DNA from: Roseiarcus sp963820775
Lineage (GTDB): Bacteria > Pseudomonadota > Alphaproteobacteria > Rhizobiales > Beijerinckiaceae
DNA length: 64,000 bases
Assembly (NCBI GenBank): GCA_963820775.1
Contig: CAWGBF010000015.1
Coordinates: forward strand, 1,116,001-1,180,000
Direction: 5' to 3'
Shown here: in pieces, positions 45,180 to 54,948 of the stretch
Layout: each line of letters opens with the position of its first letter
Numbering within the stretch: position 1 is the stretch's first letter
The notes under the pieces: model-generated
What the model was told of the DNA's origin: nothing
Seen by the model: only the letters and a program-made list of their open reading frames with translations
Databases searched by the model: none
Program-made: the position numbers and the translations under genes

Positions 45180-46787
45180 TTACATGCGAAAGACGCCGAA
45201 ACGGGTCGGTTGGACTCCGGCGTTCAGCGTGGCCGAAAACGCAAGGGACAAAACCCGCCGCGTTTCCCCAGGCGCCACAATGCCGTCGTCCCAGAGACGA
45301 GCCGTCGCATGATAGGGCGATCCCTCGGCCTCATATTTGGCCCGAATTGGGGCCTTGAACGCTTCCTCGTCGGGATTGGGCCACTCGCGCCCTTCGGCCT
45401 CGAGCGCGTCCCTCCTGAGCGTCGCGAGCACGCTCGCGGCCTGTTCGCCGCCCATCACGCTGATGCGCGCATTGGGCCACATGAAGAGGAAGCGCGGCGA
45501 GTAGGCGCGCCCACACATGCCATAGTTGCCGGCGCCAAAGGAGCCGCCGACGATCAGCGTGATCTTGGGCACGTTGGCGCAAGCCACCGCGGTGACGAGC
45601 TTCGCGCCGTCCTTGGCGATGCCTCCCGCCTCGTAGCGCTGTCCGACCATGAAGCCGGAGATATTCTGCAGGAACAGCATCGGCACGTCGCGTTGGACGC
45701 AGAGTTCGACGAAGTGCGTCCCTTTCAGCGCGCTGTCGGAGAACAGGACGCCGTTGCTGGCGATGATTCCGATGAGCATGCCCGAAAGGCGAGCAAATCC
45801 TGTGACAAGCGTCGCGCCATAGCGCGGCTTGAAGGCGTCGAACTCCGAACCGTCGACGATGCGGGCGATGATTTCGTGCGCGTCGACCTGCTGGCGAAGG
45901 TCGACCGGCGCGACAAGCTCAAGCTCCTCGGCCGGATAAAAGGGTTCGACCGGCTTCGCCCAATCGATGGCGCGTTTCGGCGCGCGGTTGAGGTTGGCGA
46001 CCGCCCGCCGGGCGAGCGCAAGCGCATGTGTATCGTCGCGCGCCAGCGAATCCGCGACGCCCGAAACGCGGGTGTGCATATCTCCGCCGCCGAGGTCTTC
46101 CGCGCTCACCGTCTCACCGGTCGCCGCCTTGACCAGCGGTGGTCCCGCGAGAAAGATCGTGCCTTGCTTGTCGACGATGATCGTCTCGTCCGACATCGCC
46201 GGCACATAGGCGCCGCCCGCGGTGCAGGACCCCATCACCACCGCGATTTGAGGGACGCCGGCCGACGACATGCGCGCCTGGTTGAAGAAGATCCTCCCGA
46301 AATGGTCGCGGTCGGGAAAGACCTCAGCCTGGTAAGGCAAATTGGCCCCGCCTGAGTCAACCAGATAAACACAGGGGAGACCGTTCTCCGCTGCGATCTC
46401 CTGCGCGCGCAAGTGCTTCTTCACCGTCATCGGATAATAGGCGCCGCCCTTGATGGTCGGGTCGTTGGCGATGATCATGACCTCGCGGCCCTCGACGAGG
46501 CCGATTCCCGCGACCAGACCCGCGCCATGGACGTCGCCCTCATACATGTCGAAAGCCGCGAGCGCGCCGATTTCCAGAAACGGCGAACCCGCGTCGATGA
46601 GGCCGGCGACGCGTTCGCGCGCCAGAAGCTTGCCCCGTGCGACATGGCGTTCGCGCGCTCTGGTCGAGCCGCCCTCGGCCGCCGCGCGCCGGCGCAGGTC
46701 GAGTTCGGCAATCAGCCGGCGCCATTCCGCGGCATTGACGTCGCCCCCGCCGCTCTTCGCGGTCAAGGCGGTCTTTATTCGCGCCAT
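45180..46787 (-). CDS. mccB: Methylcrotonyl-CoA carboxylase carboxyltransferase (beta) subunit
   Basis: A 535-residue carboxyltransferase of the crotonase-like fold. It shows MIIANDPTIKGGAYYPMTVK, VYLVDSGGANLPYQAEVFPD (the MccB-type acyl-CoA site), MGSCTAGGAYVPAMSDE and the C-terminal MGGEQAASVL motif. Length and the SGGANLP signature match MccB rather than PccB. With MccA it carboxylates 3-methylcrotonyl-CoA in leucine catabolism. It ends 31 bp after the mrr start and is 3.4 kb from mccA on the same strand. Confidence 0.9.
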   Translation of the reverse strand: MARIKTALTAKSGGGDVNAAEWRRLIAELDLRRRAAAEGGSTRARERHVARGKLLARERVAGLIDAGSPFLEIGALAAFDMYEGDVHGAGLVAGIGLVEGREVMIIANDPTIKGGAYYPMTVKKHLRAQEIAAENGLPCVYLVDSGGANLPYQAEVFPDRDHFGRIFFNQARMSSAGVPQIAVVMGSCTAGGAYVPAMSDETIIVDKQGTIFLAGPPLVKAATGETVSAEDLGGGDMHTRVSGVADSLARDDTHALALARRAVANLNRAPKRAIDWAKPVEPFYPAEELELVAPVDLRQQVDAHEIIARIVDGSEFDAFKPRYGATLVTGFARLSGMLIGIIASNGVLFSDSALKGTHFVELCVQRDVPMLFLQNISGFMVGQRYEAGGIAKDGAKLVTAVACANVPKITLIVGGSFGAGNYGMCGRAYSPRFLFMWPNARISVMGGEQAASVLATLRRDALEAEGREWPNPDEEAFKAPIRAKYEAEGSPYHATARLWDDGIVAPGETRRVLSLAFSATLNAGVQPTRFGVFRM

Positions 46788-47135
46788 TGCGTTCGATTTC
46801 CTAAATCCCAGCCCGCAGACTTTGCGGAAGCCCCAGCATTGTTGTCGTTGTTCACCCGTGACATTGTGGCAAATCCATTGCCGATTTTATAATTTGATCC
46901 AGCGAATGCTTAGCTTCCTCAAGAGCATGCAAGATGTTGTTTATTTGCAACATATTGGCTTAGTGACGCTCTCCGCAGACTTTACGGAAGGGAGCCTGGC
47001 GTCGAATAGAGCGATCCGGATATTGTACTCGGGGCCCTCGGTGATGATCCCGCCCGGCGGAATCCCGGTCTTGCGAGGGCAGACGTCTCAGCCCTCGCCA
47101 GCAGCGCCGTCCGGGCCGGCGTCATCGTCGCCTAC
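46788..47135 (-). promoter_or_regulatory. mccB upstream region with repeated and palindromic motifs
   Basis: 348 bp. CCGCAGACTTTGCGGAAG (46813-46830, 26 bp before the mccB ATG) recurs as CCGCAGACTTTACGGAAG at 46973-46990. GGCAA-ATCCA-TTGCC lies at 46868-46882. ATGTTG and CAACAT flank 8 bp at 46934-46953. TTGC-rich dyads resemble sites of short-chain acyl-CoA-responsive regulators, but no exact consensus was matched. Confidence 0.4.
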
Positions 47136-47789
47136 TCAGATCGCGTCATAGTGTTCGATCCGCCAGGGCTCGGCGCGCGCGTCGGCGATCCACGCCTTCC
47201 ACACCGGCAGAGCCATGATCGTCTCCATATAGGCGCGGGTCGGCGTCGAGACCGGTATGTCGTAGACGTGGAAGCGATTGACCACCGGCGCGAACATAGC
47301 GTCGGCGGCCGAGAAGCGCCCAAAGAGGAACGGTCCGCCCCGGCCGAACGTCGCGCGCGCGTGTTCAAAGGCGGCTTCGATACGAGCGACATCGGCCCGA
47401 ACTTCATCGTTTAGCTTGATCGCCCCGACCGGCCGGCGAAAATTCGTCGGACAGGTCTGCCTCAGCGCCCCGAACCCGGCGTGCATTTCGCTGGCGAGCG
47501 AGCGCGCATGGGCGCGCGCCGCCTTGCCCTTCGGCCACACCGTCTTTTCCGGATGGGCCTCAGCGACATACTCGATAATCGCAAGAGATTCCCAGACCGC
47601 GATCTTGCCGTCGTACAGCGACGGGCACTTTCCAGTCGGCGCGTATTTGAGCATGTTCGCGCGAGTCTCGGGCTGATCCATCGGAATGACCACTTCCTCG
47701 AACGGGATCTTCAGCTGCGCGAGCAGGATCCAGGGCCTCAGCGACCACGACGAATACGCCTTGTTGGCGAGGATCAGCTTCAGCGGCAC
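47136..47789 (-). CDS. Glutathione S-transferase family protein
   Basis: A 217-residue GST. The N-terminal thioredoxin fold reads KLILANKAYSSWSLRPWILL with SSWS where the catalytic Ser/Cys lies, then PTGKCPSLYDGKIAVWESLA with the cis-Pro and ES glutathione-binding pair. The all-helical C-domain has FLFGRFSAADAMFAPVVNRF, including the N-capping Asp. It resembles the YfcF/zeta-like bacterial GSTs. Divergent from ispDF. Confidence 0.85.
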   Translation of the reverse strand: MPLKLILANKAYSSWSLRPWILLAQLKIPFEEVVIPMDQPETRANMLKYAPTGKCPSLYDGKIAVWESLAIIEYVAEAHPEKTVWPKGKAARAHARSLASEMHAGFGALRQTCPTNFRRPVGAIKLNDEVRADVARIEAAFEHARATFGRGGPFLFGRFSAADAMFAPVVNRFHVYDIPVSTPTRAYMETIMALPVWKAWIADARAEPWRIEHYDAI

Positions 47790-47929
47790 GATCGATTTCC
47801 CGAGTGGTTTCGCAACGATTGATCGGGGCGGCCCGACACCAAGTCAAGACGGCGCTCAGGTCAGCCTGCATTGACGCCGCCGCTTCGGCGCAGGAAAAGG
47901 CCTCTTGAGCGATCGTCGGAGACCTCAAC

Positions 47930-49118
47930 TTGTCATCCAATAAGGTCGGGCTTCTGATCGTCGCCGCCGGCCGGGGGGTCAGGCTCGGCGCGGACCGGCC
48001 GAAGCAATATCTCAGCTGTGCGGGGCGCCCGCTCATCGTCCACACTCTCGAGGCGCTTGCCGCGGGCTTTCCGTTCTCCGCCGTAACGGTGGTCATCGGG
48101 CCCGACGACCGGGTCCTCTATGATCAAGCGGTGGCGCATCTTACGGCGAGCGCAGCGGCGGCGCTCACGACGCCGGCGATCGGGGGCGCGACCCGTCAGC
48201 AAAGCGTCTTGGCCGGCCTCGAGGCTCTCGCCGCAGCGGAGCCGGATATCGTGCTTATCCACGACGCCGTGCGGCCCTTCCCCTCCCCCGCCCTCGTCGC
48301 CCGCGCGATTGAGGCCGCGGAGAGCCACGGGGCGGCTGCCCCCGGAACGGCGATGAGCGACACCGTCAAGCAAGTCGACGTCGACGGCCGGGTGCTCGCG
48401 ACCCCGCCGCGCTCGGCGCTCCGCGCGGTGCAAACGCCGCAGGCGTTTCGCTTGCCCCTGATCCTCGCCGCGCATCAGCGCGCCGCCGCCGCCGGCGTCG
48501 GAGACCTTACCGACGACGTCACGGTCGCCGAATGGGCGGGCGCGACCGCTTACGTGTTCGAGGGCGACCCGGCCAACATCAAGGTGACCACCATTCAGGA
48601 TCTCCACGCGGCCGAAGCCCGGCTCGCTGCGGCCCCAAGCGAGAACTCGGGTCGGTCAGGGCTTCGATGTTCACGCCTTCGCGCCCGGCGACCACGTGTG
48701 GCTGTGCGGCGTTCGGATCCCCCATTCCGCATCGCTCAGCGGGCATTCCGACGCCGACGTCGCGCTGCACGCGCTTGCCGACGCGCTCTACGGCGCGCTC
48801 GCCGACGGCGATATCGGGGCCCACTTCCCGCCTTCGGACCCGCAGTGGAAGGGAACGGCGTCGAAGGTCTTCCTCGCCCATGCGGCGGAACGCGTGTGCG
48901 CGCGCGGCGGCGCGATCGTCCACCTCGACATCACGCTCATCTGCGAAGCGCCGAAGATCGGCCCCCATCGCGAGGCGATGCGGGCCCGCGTCGCCGAAAT
49001 CGCGGGTCTCGATATCGGCCGCGTCGCCGTCAAGGCGACGACAAGCGAGAGGCTCGGCTTCACTGGCCGTGGCGAGGGGATCGCCTGCCTGGCGACAGCG
49101 ACCCTGCGGCTGCCCTAG
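47930..49118 (+). CDS. ispDF: Bifunctional IspD-IspF enzyme of the MEP pathway, frameshifted at the domain junction
   Basis: Two steps of non-mevalonate isoprenoid synthesis in one polypeptide. IspD (residues 1 to about 235): GLLIVAAGRGVRLGADRPKQ CTP-binding loop, VLIHDAVRPFPSP and TDDVTVAEWAG. IspF: VGQGFDVHAF with the zinc ligands D-x-H, GHSDADVALHALADAL and VKATTSERLGFTGRGEG. The frame changes at about 48647, where one extra base (a G fits) separates the domains. The TTG at 47930 is the start (GGAGA upstream). The fusion is standard in alphaproteobacteria, and the enzyme is normally essential, so the shift is probably a sequence error. Confidence 0.9.
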
Positions 49119-49139
49119 CGCGGCCCTCATACGACGACA

Positions 49140-50939
49140 TTACGCCTTGTGATGGACCTCCTGCAGCCCGTAGACGGGCGTCGGGATGCCCTCGAGGCGC
49201 GCCTTCAATTGCAGCGTCAGAAACTGCGAATAATGGCGCGATTGGTGCAGGTTGCCGCCGTGGAACCATAGGGCCTCCTGGTGCGTCGGCTTCCACATGT
49301 TGCGCTGCTCGCCCTCCCACGGGCCAGGATCCTTCTTGGTGTTTGAGCCGAGGCCCCAGACTTTGCCGACCTTGTCGGCCATTTCCTGACCGCAGATATC
49401 GGCGACCCAGCCGTTCATCGACCCGTAGCCTGTCGCATAGACGATCAGATCGGCCGGCAACTCCTTGCCGCTATCGAGTTTGACTCCGCGAGGCGTGATT
49501 TCATCCACCTGTCCGGATGCGAGCTTCACCTTGCCGTCGATGATGAGCTGGGAGGCGCCGACGTCAATATAATAACCAGAACCACGGCGCAGGTATTTCA
49601 TGAACAAGCCGGATTCGTCTTCGCCGTAATCGAGCTTGAAGCCCGCCTTCTCGAGGGCGGCGTAAAAGTCGGCGTCGACTTTGCGAATCTTGTCGTAGAC
49701 CGGCTTCTGCAGCGAGGCCAGGGCGCCGTATGGCAAGGAGGCGAAGATAAGATCGGCCTTGGCCGTCGTCATGCCGCCTCGAACCGCGCGCTCGGAATAG
49801 AGATCGCCGAGGGCGATATCCATCAATGTGCTCGAGCGCACGATATGGGTGCTCGACCGCTGCACCATGGTCACGTCGACGCCGGCTTCGTACATTGCGG
49901 CGCAGATGTCATGAGCTGAATTGTTCGAACCGATGACGACGACCTTCTTGCCCTTGTAGCCATCGGGCCCAGGGTGGCTCGACGAATGATGCTGCTCGCC
50001 CTTGAAGGTGTCCATGCCCTTGAAGCGCGGCAGAACCGGCTTGGAGGACATGCCGGTCGCGAACACCAGTTGCTTGGGCCGCAGGGTGACCGTCTCGCCG
50101 TCGCGATCGACAACGACCGTCCATTCCTTCTTCTTCGGATCGAAGCTCGCGCTCTTGGCCGTCGTCTTGGTCCAGTAGTTCAGCTCCATCACCTTGGCGT
50201 ACATTTCCAGCCAGTCGCCGACCTTGTCCTTGGGCGAGAACACCGGCCAATTCTTAGGGAAATCGATATAGGGCAGATGGTCGTACCAGACGGGATCGTG
50301 CAGGCAGAGCGACTTGTAGCGCTTGCGCCACGAGTCTCCGGCGCGCTCGTTCTTCTCTACGATGATCGTCGGCACGCCATTTTGCCTGAGGCGCGCGCCG
50401 AGCCCGATCGCGCCCTGGCCGCCCCCGATGACCAACACATAGGGCTGCGTTTCATAGCCGAGCTTCTCAGCCTCCTCGTCCCGCAATTCCTTCCAGGTCT
50501 TGGCGCCCGGATTGACGCCGTGTCTCGCGCCGAGCACGCGGGTGAAACCAGCTTTCTCCTCGTGGCCCTTGAGGTCGGCCATCGTGGTCAGCAGCGTCCA
50601 GATGAGGCCGTCCTTGAGGCGGATGAGGCCATAGCCCCGCGCGACCTCGGTTTCGAACGAAATCCAGGACTCGAGCACGCCGTCCGCCTCGGTCGCCATC
50701 TCGCCCTCGGCGATGCGCCAGTCGCGCGGCTTCACTTGGCTGAGGCAGTGGGCGAGCATGTCGCGGACCTGATCGCGCCCCTCCACAGTCTTGATGTTCC
50801 AGGTGAAGGCGACGAGGTCGCGCCAATAGCTCTCGACGGCGAACATTACGACCGCCGCTTCGATATCGCCCGCCGCCAGCGCAGCGTCGAACTTGCCGAG
50901 AAAGGCCGTCATGCGAGCATTAGGGGCCGTGTCGAGCAT
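49140..50939 (-). CDS. Flavin-containing monooxygenase-like NAD(P)/FAD oxidoreductase with N-terminal NTF2-like domain
   Basis: A 599-residue protein. Residues 1-165 form a SnoaL/NTF2-like domain (FLGKFDAALAAGDIEAAVVM, then YWRDLVAFTWNIKTVEG). The FMO core follows: FAD-binding VLVIGGGQGAIGLGARLRQ, the FMO-type HDPVWYDHLPY, NADPH-binding VVVIGSNNSAHDICAAMY, and DLIVYATGYGSMNGW. It would oxygenate an N-, S- or C-centre of an unknown small molecule. GGGAGG precedes the ATG at 50939. Confidence 0.85.
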   Translation of the reverse strand: MLDTAPNARMTAFLGKFDAALAAGDIEAAVVMFAVESYWRDLVAFTWNIKTVEGRDQVRDMLAHCLSQVKPRDWRIAEGEMATEADGVLESWISFETEVARGYGLIRLKDGLIWTLLTTMADLKGHEEKAGFTRVLGARHGVNPGAKTWKELRDEEAEKLGYETQPYVLVIGGGQGAIGLGARLRQNGVPTIIVEKNERAGDSWRKRYKSLCLHDPVWYDHLPYIDFPKNWPVFSPKDKVGDWLEMYAKVMELNYWTKTTAKSASFDPKKKEWTVVVDRDGETVTLRPKQLVFATGMSSKPVLPRFKGMDTFKGEQHHSSSHPGPDGYKGKKVVVIGSNNSAHDICAAMYEAGVDVTMVQRSSTHIVRSSTLMDIALGDLYSERAVRGGMTTAKADLIFASLPYGALASLQKPVYDKIRKVDADFYAALEKAGFKLDYGEDESGLFMKYLRRGSGYYIDVGASQLIIDGKVKLASGQVDEITPRGVKLDSGKELPADLIVYATGYGSMNGWVADICGQEMADKVGKVWGLGSNTKKDPGPWEGEQRNMWKPTHQEALWFHGGNLHQSRHYSQFLTLQLKARLEGIPTPVYGLQEVHHKA

Positions 50940-51562
50940 TTGTCCTCCCGATTGGATTTCGCCCGGCGCTTGGCCGGGGGTTTCGCTGAGAGGAAAAATG
51001 CGCGCGTTTGGCGACGCTGGCAAGCCGGAACGCCGGATCGGTCCGCGAATGACAAGGGACGACGGGCCCTGACCGCCCCTTGTCCCGACCGGACCCCCTG
51101 CCCTACCGGAACCCCCTCCCCCCGGCCTCTTCAAGGGCCCAAAATACAACCGACGCGCGAGCTCATTGCAAGCAAATCCAAGCAGATGAAAGGAAATGAA
51201 AGCCGATTTGCTTTCAATTACTTTCATTTATTTTTACGAATTGGGACTTTTCAATGGGTTACACTCGAAAAAAATTTAAAACATTCGCTAGTTTTTTACT
51301 AGCGTCCGAAGTTGCGAGCAAAACCAGGCGCTGACATATCTGTCGTCGTTTTTCCCGCCGGAACATCGCAGCTCCGTGATTTTTATTTGCAGAATAGTAT
51401 ACTCTAATTTTCTCTATTTGTCAATGATTTTCGCCCGACTGCGCGGCCAGCGATCTCCTATGTCGTGGTTCATGGCGGGCCCGAGAAGAAGGCCATTTGA
51501 TCGACGGGTCAAGACGAGGCCGATCATGGGTTCCCGCAGGCGATGCGCCGGAGAGGGAGGCC
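50940..51562. other. 623-bp intergenic region between the monooxygenase gene and lpxK
   Basis: Holds a C-rich stretch (51060-51130), the 10-bp repeat array (51167-51237) and an AT-rich segment (51240-51440). A small + strand ORF at 51376-51597 has no recognisable product and runs into lpxK antisense. No RNA gene recognised. Confidence 0.5.
51167..51237. repeat. AT-rich array of degenerate 10-bp repeats, inverted halves (locus 2)
   Basis: Left half on the + strand: GCAAGCAAAT, CCAAGCAGAT, GAAAGGAAAT, GAAAGC. Right half on the minus strand: AAAAATAAAT, GAAAGTAATT, GAAAGCAAAT. The unit (about GAAAGTAAAT), the 10-bp period and the head-to-head layout match the array at 39669-39748. Confidence 0.6.
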
Positions 51563-52548
51563 CTATGCTCCCACGGCCTGACGCAGGAGGCGCCTGACCG
51601 ACTCCGGCTCCTCGAAACGCAATATGACCGGCAGCGTCACGACGGCGCGGGCGTGACGGGCGCTAAGCCGGACCAAGTCCTTCTCGGTGGTCGCCAGAAG
51701 CGCGCCTCGCTGGCCGGCTTCCTCGATCAGCGCCTCGACCTCGCGCGGCTTGTAAGGATGGTGGTCGGCGAAATCGTGAGTGGCGACGATCTGCGCCCCG
51801 ACCCGGCGCAGGGTGGCGTAGAATTTCTCCGGTCGCGCAATGCCGGCGAAGGCGACGACCTCGCGTCCGATCAAGGGCGCCGCGGCGAGCGCGTCGGGCT
51901 CGAGGCTCGCGCGCATGAGGGGCTTGCCAGGCGCCAAAGCAGCGATCCGTGACGCGCCGCGTCGTCGCCGCCCAGCACGATCAGCGCCCGCACCAACGGC
52001 AGCTGGGCAAAAACCGGCGCGCGCAGCGGACCAGCCGGAACACAGAGGCCGTTGCCAAAGCCGGTTTCGCCATCCACGACGGCGAAGGCGAGGTCCTTGA
52101 CCAGCCCCGGATTCTGCAGGCCGTCATCGAGAATGAGAACATGCGCGCCGGCTTCGACCGCGCTTCTCGCGCTGTTGACACGGTCCGCCCCGACCCAGCA
52201 CTGGGCGAGTTTCGCCAGCAAAAGTGGCTCGTCGCCGACCATCGCCGCGGTATGGGCGTTGGCATCGACGAGCAGCGGCTCGGCACGGTCGGCGCCGCCA
52301 TAGCCTCGCGACAGGAAGGCGACGCGCCGGCCGTCGCCGATCAGCATCCGCGCCAGCGCCAGCGCGGCTGGCGTCTTGCCTGCGCCGCCGGCAACGAAAT
52401 TGCCGACGCAAATCGTCGGCGCGCCGGCGCGCTCGCCCCGCTCCCGCATGCGCCGCGCCGTGACCCGCCCGTAGGCCCAGCCGGTCGGCTGAAGCAAGCG
52501 GGCAAGCAAGGTTGGTCTCGGTTTCAGCCAGAAGCGCGGCGCCTTCAC
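51563..52548 (-). CDS. lpxK: Tetraacyldisaccharide 4'-kinase LpxK, frameshifted
   Basis: Phosphorylates the 4' position of the lipid A disaccharide at the inner membrane. The N-terminal part (52548 down) has the membrane-anchoring helix, the P-loop NFVAGGAGKTP, FLSRGYGG, MVGDEPLLLAK and the ILDDGLQNP motif. Near 51935-51945 the frame changes, and the second frame gives GKPLMRA, VAFAGIARPEKF and TTEKDLVRL to the end. One base appears to be missing at the junction. Start overlaps the waaA stop (ATGA). Confidence 0.9.
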
Positions 52549-53828
52549 CGCCCCGCCCCGGCGGCCGGCAACAAGGCTTTCAGCGCCCGCATCGAGCGAT
52601 CGACCGCTCCGGCGCGGCGCTCGACAATATCGCCGGCCGCGCGCGCCATGACGCGCAGACGCGCCGCATTGGCGAATAGCGCGATCAGCGTCTCCCCCAA
52701 GTCCTCCGGACGCGCTACGGTCAGCGCGCCGCCGGCGTCGTCGAGCGCCGCGTAGGCGTCGGCGAAATTCTCAACCATCGGCCCGTGCAGAATGGCTGAG
52801 GCGAGGCGAGCGGGTTCGATCGGATTTTGCCCACCGCCGGCGACGAAGGACTTGCCGACGAACACCACCCCGGCCAGCCGATAAAAAAGCCCCAGCTCGC
52901 CGATCGTGTCGCAGATATAGACCGCAGTCCCAGGACCGATCGCCTCGCCGCGCGAGCGCAGGGCGCAGACGAGCCCCTGCCCCTCCAATTGGCGCTGGAT
53001 CGCCTCGCCGCGCTCGGGATGGCGCGGCGCGATCAGGGTCAGCGCGTCGGGAAACACCTGGGACAGGCGCTTGTGCGCGGCCGCCGCGATCATCTCTTCG
53101 CCCTCGTGGGTGGAGGCGGCGATCCACATCTGGCGCCCCGAGGTGAGGCCGGCGAGCTCGGCGAGCTCGCGCTGGTCGGCCGGCAGCGTTCGCGCATCGA
53201 ACTTGATGTCGCCAGCGACCTGAACGCTCGGCGCGCCGAGCGCGGTCAGCCGCTCGTAGTCGGCCTCGCTGCGCGCAAGGCACACGTCGAACGCCGACAA
53301 TAGCGCGCCGATGAAGCGCGGCGCCTTGCTCCAGCGGCGAAAAGACCGCTCGCTGATCCGCCCATTGACCATCGCCAGCCGCGATCCCGAACGTTTCAGT
53401 TCGACGATCATATTGGGCCACAGCTCGCTCTCCGCCACCAGCGCCGCGTGAGGGCGCCAATGGTTGATGAAGCGCCGCACGAACAGCGGACTGTCGAGCG
53501 GCGCATATTGATGCAGCGCGCCCGACGGCAGGCGTTGCGCGAGCATTGCGGCCGAGGTCACAGTTGTCGTGGTCACCAGCGCAGTCGCGCCCATGCGCGT
53601 GATGCGCTCGACGAACGGCAGCAGCACAGAGGCTTCGCCGACGCTCGCGCCATGCAGCCAGACGAGCGGGCCCGGCGGACGGGCGAGAGCGGTCAAACCC
53701 CGCCGCTCGCGCACCCGTCGCGGATCCTCCTTGCCGCGCTTAAGCCGCATCGCCAGGATCGGCCCGGCCAACGGCGTCGCCAAGAACGACGCCAATCGAT
53801 AGCCGGTAAGCGAGATCGGCGCTGTCAT
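52545..53828 (-). CDS. waaA: 3-deoxy-D-manno-octulosonic acid (Kdo) transferase
   Basis: A 427-residue GT30 enzyme that adds Kdo to lipid IVA. It has the N-terminal membrane anchor, then LVWLHGASVGEASVLLPFVE with the family's GE-containing motif, ESELWPNMIVELKRSG, AASTHEGEEMIA and RHPERGEAIQRQL, and the C-terminal VFVGKSFVAGGGQNPIEPA with the donor-binding NPIEPA. Located between DUF374 and lpxK in a lipid A operon with 4-bp overlaps. Confidence 0.95.
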   Translation of the reverse strand: MTAPISLTGYRLASFLATPLAGPILAMRLKRGKEDPRRVRERRGLTALARPPGPLVWLHGASVGEASVLLPFVERITRMGATALVTTTTVTSAAMLAQRLPSGALHQYAPLDSPLFVRRFINHWRPHAALVAESELWPNMIVELKRSGSRLAMVNGRISERSFRRWSKAPRFIGALLSAFDVCLARSEADYERLTALGAPSVQVAGDIKFDARTLPADQRELAELAGLTSGRQMWIAASTHEGEEMIAAAAHKRLSQVFPDALTLIAPRHPERGEAIQRQLEGQGLVCALRSRGEAIGPGTAVYICDTIGELGLFYRLAGVVFVGKSFVAGGGQNPIEPARLASAILHGPMVENFADAYAALDDAGGALTVARPEDLGETLIALFANAARLRVMARAAGDIVERRAGAVDRSMRALKALLPAAGAGR

Positions 53829-53835
53829 CGCAATT

Positions 53836-54555
53836 TCAGGTCGGCGGTTTCAGGTCGGCGCCTGGGTCGCGTCCGCCGACCATGGCGTACCCCTGCCGGT
53901 GCGCCTCGTCGAGCCCACGCTCGACCGCAAGCCGCGCGGCCTCCATCTCCTCCTCATCGGCGTTCGGCGAAACGCGGATGAAGTCGCCCGCGACCACCAC
54001 CGCCCGCCCGAACGGCAGTCCAAGCGTGGCGCGATCCCAGGTGTTGAACTCCACCCGCCGGCTCATGACCGCCGCGGTCGGAACGATCGGCCGTCCGGAG
54101 AGTTTGGCCAACGCCACGATTCCTGTCCCCGCCACCCGCGCGCGCTTCGGCACGTCGGCGGTCATCGCGACCGAGGCGCCCGATTCGAGCTGGCGCAGGA
54201 GTTCGCGCATCGCTGGCGCGCCGCCCTTGTAGTAGGCGCGGTCGGCGGGACCGCCCGAACCGCGCACCGGCGTGATCCCAAGACGTTCGGCGGCCAGGGC
54301 TTGGGCTCCGGCGTCTTCATGGCGCGAGATGAGCACCGCGAGCCGATCCATTGTCACAGGCCTGGCGAAGGGCATCATCAAATGTTGTCCATGCCACATC
54401 GCCGCGATCAGCGGGAGATCGTCCTTGATGAAACCGTCGACGTCCTCGGGCACGGTGGTGAACCGGCTCGTCCGCCGAACGAGCGACAAGTAGGTCGCGA
54501 GCCCGAAGCCAATCGCCTCCTGCGCCCATTGCGACCTGCCTACACGTCTCGCCAT
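53836..54555 (-). CDS. DUF374 lysophospholipid acyltransferase-family protein
   Basis: A 239-residue LPLAT-like protein. IAAMWHGQHLMMPFA stands in the place of the HxxxxD acyltransferase motif, with the DUF374-typical ALAAERLGITPVRGSGG and VAMTADVPKRARVAGTGIVA. Members in Rhizobiales lie in this operon and are thought to acylate lipid A or a precursor. The ATG at 54555 was chosen; the open frame upstream overlaps DUF4170. Gap to waaA is 7 bp. Confidence 0.85.
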   Translation of the reverse strand: MARRVGRSQWAQEAIGFGLATYLSLVRRTSRFTTVPEDVDGFIKDDLPLIAAMWHGQHLMMPFARPVTMDRLAVLISRHEDAGAQALAAERLGITPVRGSGGPADRAYYKGGAPAMRELLRQLESGASVAMTADVPKRARVAGTGIVALAKLSGRPIVPTAAVMSRRVEFNTWDRATLGLPFGRAVVVAGDFIRVSPNADEEEMEAARLAVERGLDEAHRQGYAMVGGRDPGADLKPPT

Positions 54556-54562
54556 GCAGCGC

Positions 54563-54835
54563 TCAGGCGGTCCGGGTCGGAGGGAAGAGGTCGGGCTCGA
54601 GCAGCCGATGGAGGTGGACGATGTAGTAGCGCGTTTGCGCGCTGTCGACCGTCGCTTGCGCCTTGGCGCGCCACGCTCGCTCGGCGCTGGCGTAGTCGGG
54701 GAAGAGGCCGACGATGTCGAGCTTGTCGACATCGCGAAACTCGTGGCTTTCCAGCGATTTCAGTTCGCCGCCAAACACCAGGTGCAGCCGCTGCGGCTTT
54801 GCCTCGTCTGGAGCCTTCGCATCGGGGGAGCTCAT
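54563..54835 (-). CDS. DUF4170-family small protein
   Basis: A 90-residue alphaproteobacterial protein found between cysQ and the DUF374 gene. It contains LHLVFGGELKSLESHEFRDV, LDIVGLFPDYASAERAWRAK and YYIVHLHRLLEP, which are the family's conserved blocks. Function unknown; location suggests a link to lipid A/Kdo synthesis. Confidence 0.85.
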   Translation of the reverse strand: MSSPDAKAPDEAKPQRLHLVFGGELKSLESHEFRDVDKLDIVGLFPDYASAERAWRAKAQATVDSAQTRYYIVHLHRLLEPDLFPPTRTA

Positions 54836-54948
54836 GATCACATTTCCTTGAAGGCGCCCGGAGCAGCGCGGGCGGGCGAGCTGGCCTTTGCCCTCGCGGC
54901 GGCGAAAACGCAAGCTGGCCGAGGCCAGCCGCCCGCTTATTTCGCCCG

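Noticed and set aside
51376..51597. 73-codon plus-strand ORF
   Set aside because: Low-complexity start in AT-rich DNA and its 3' half is antisense to lpxK.
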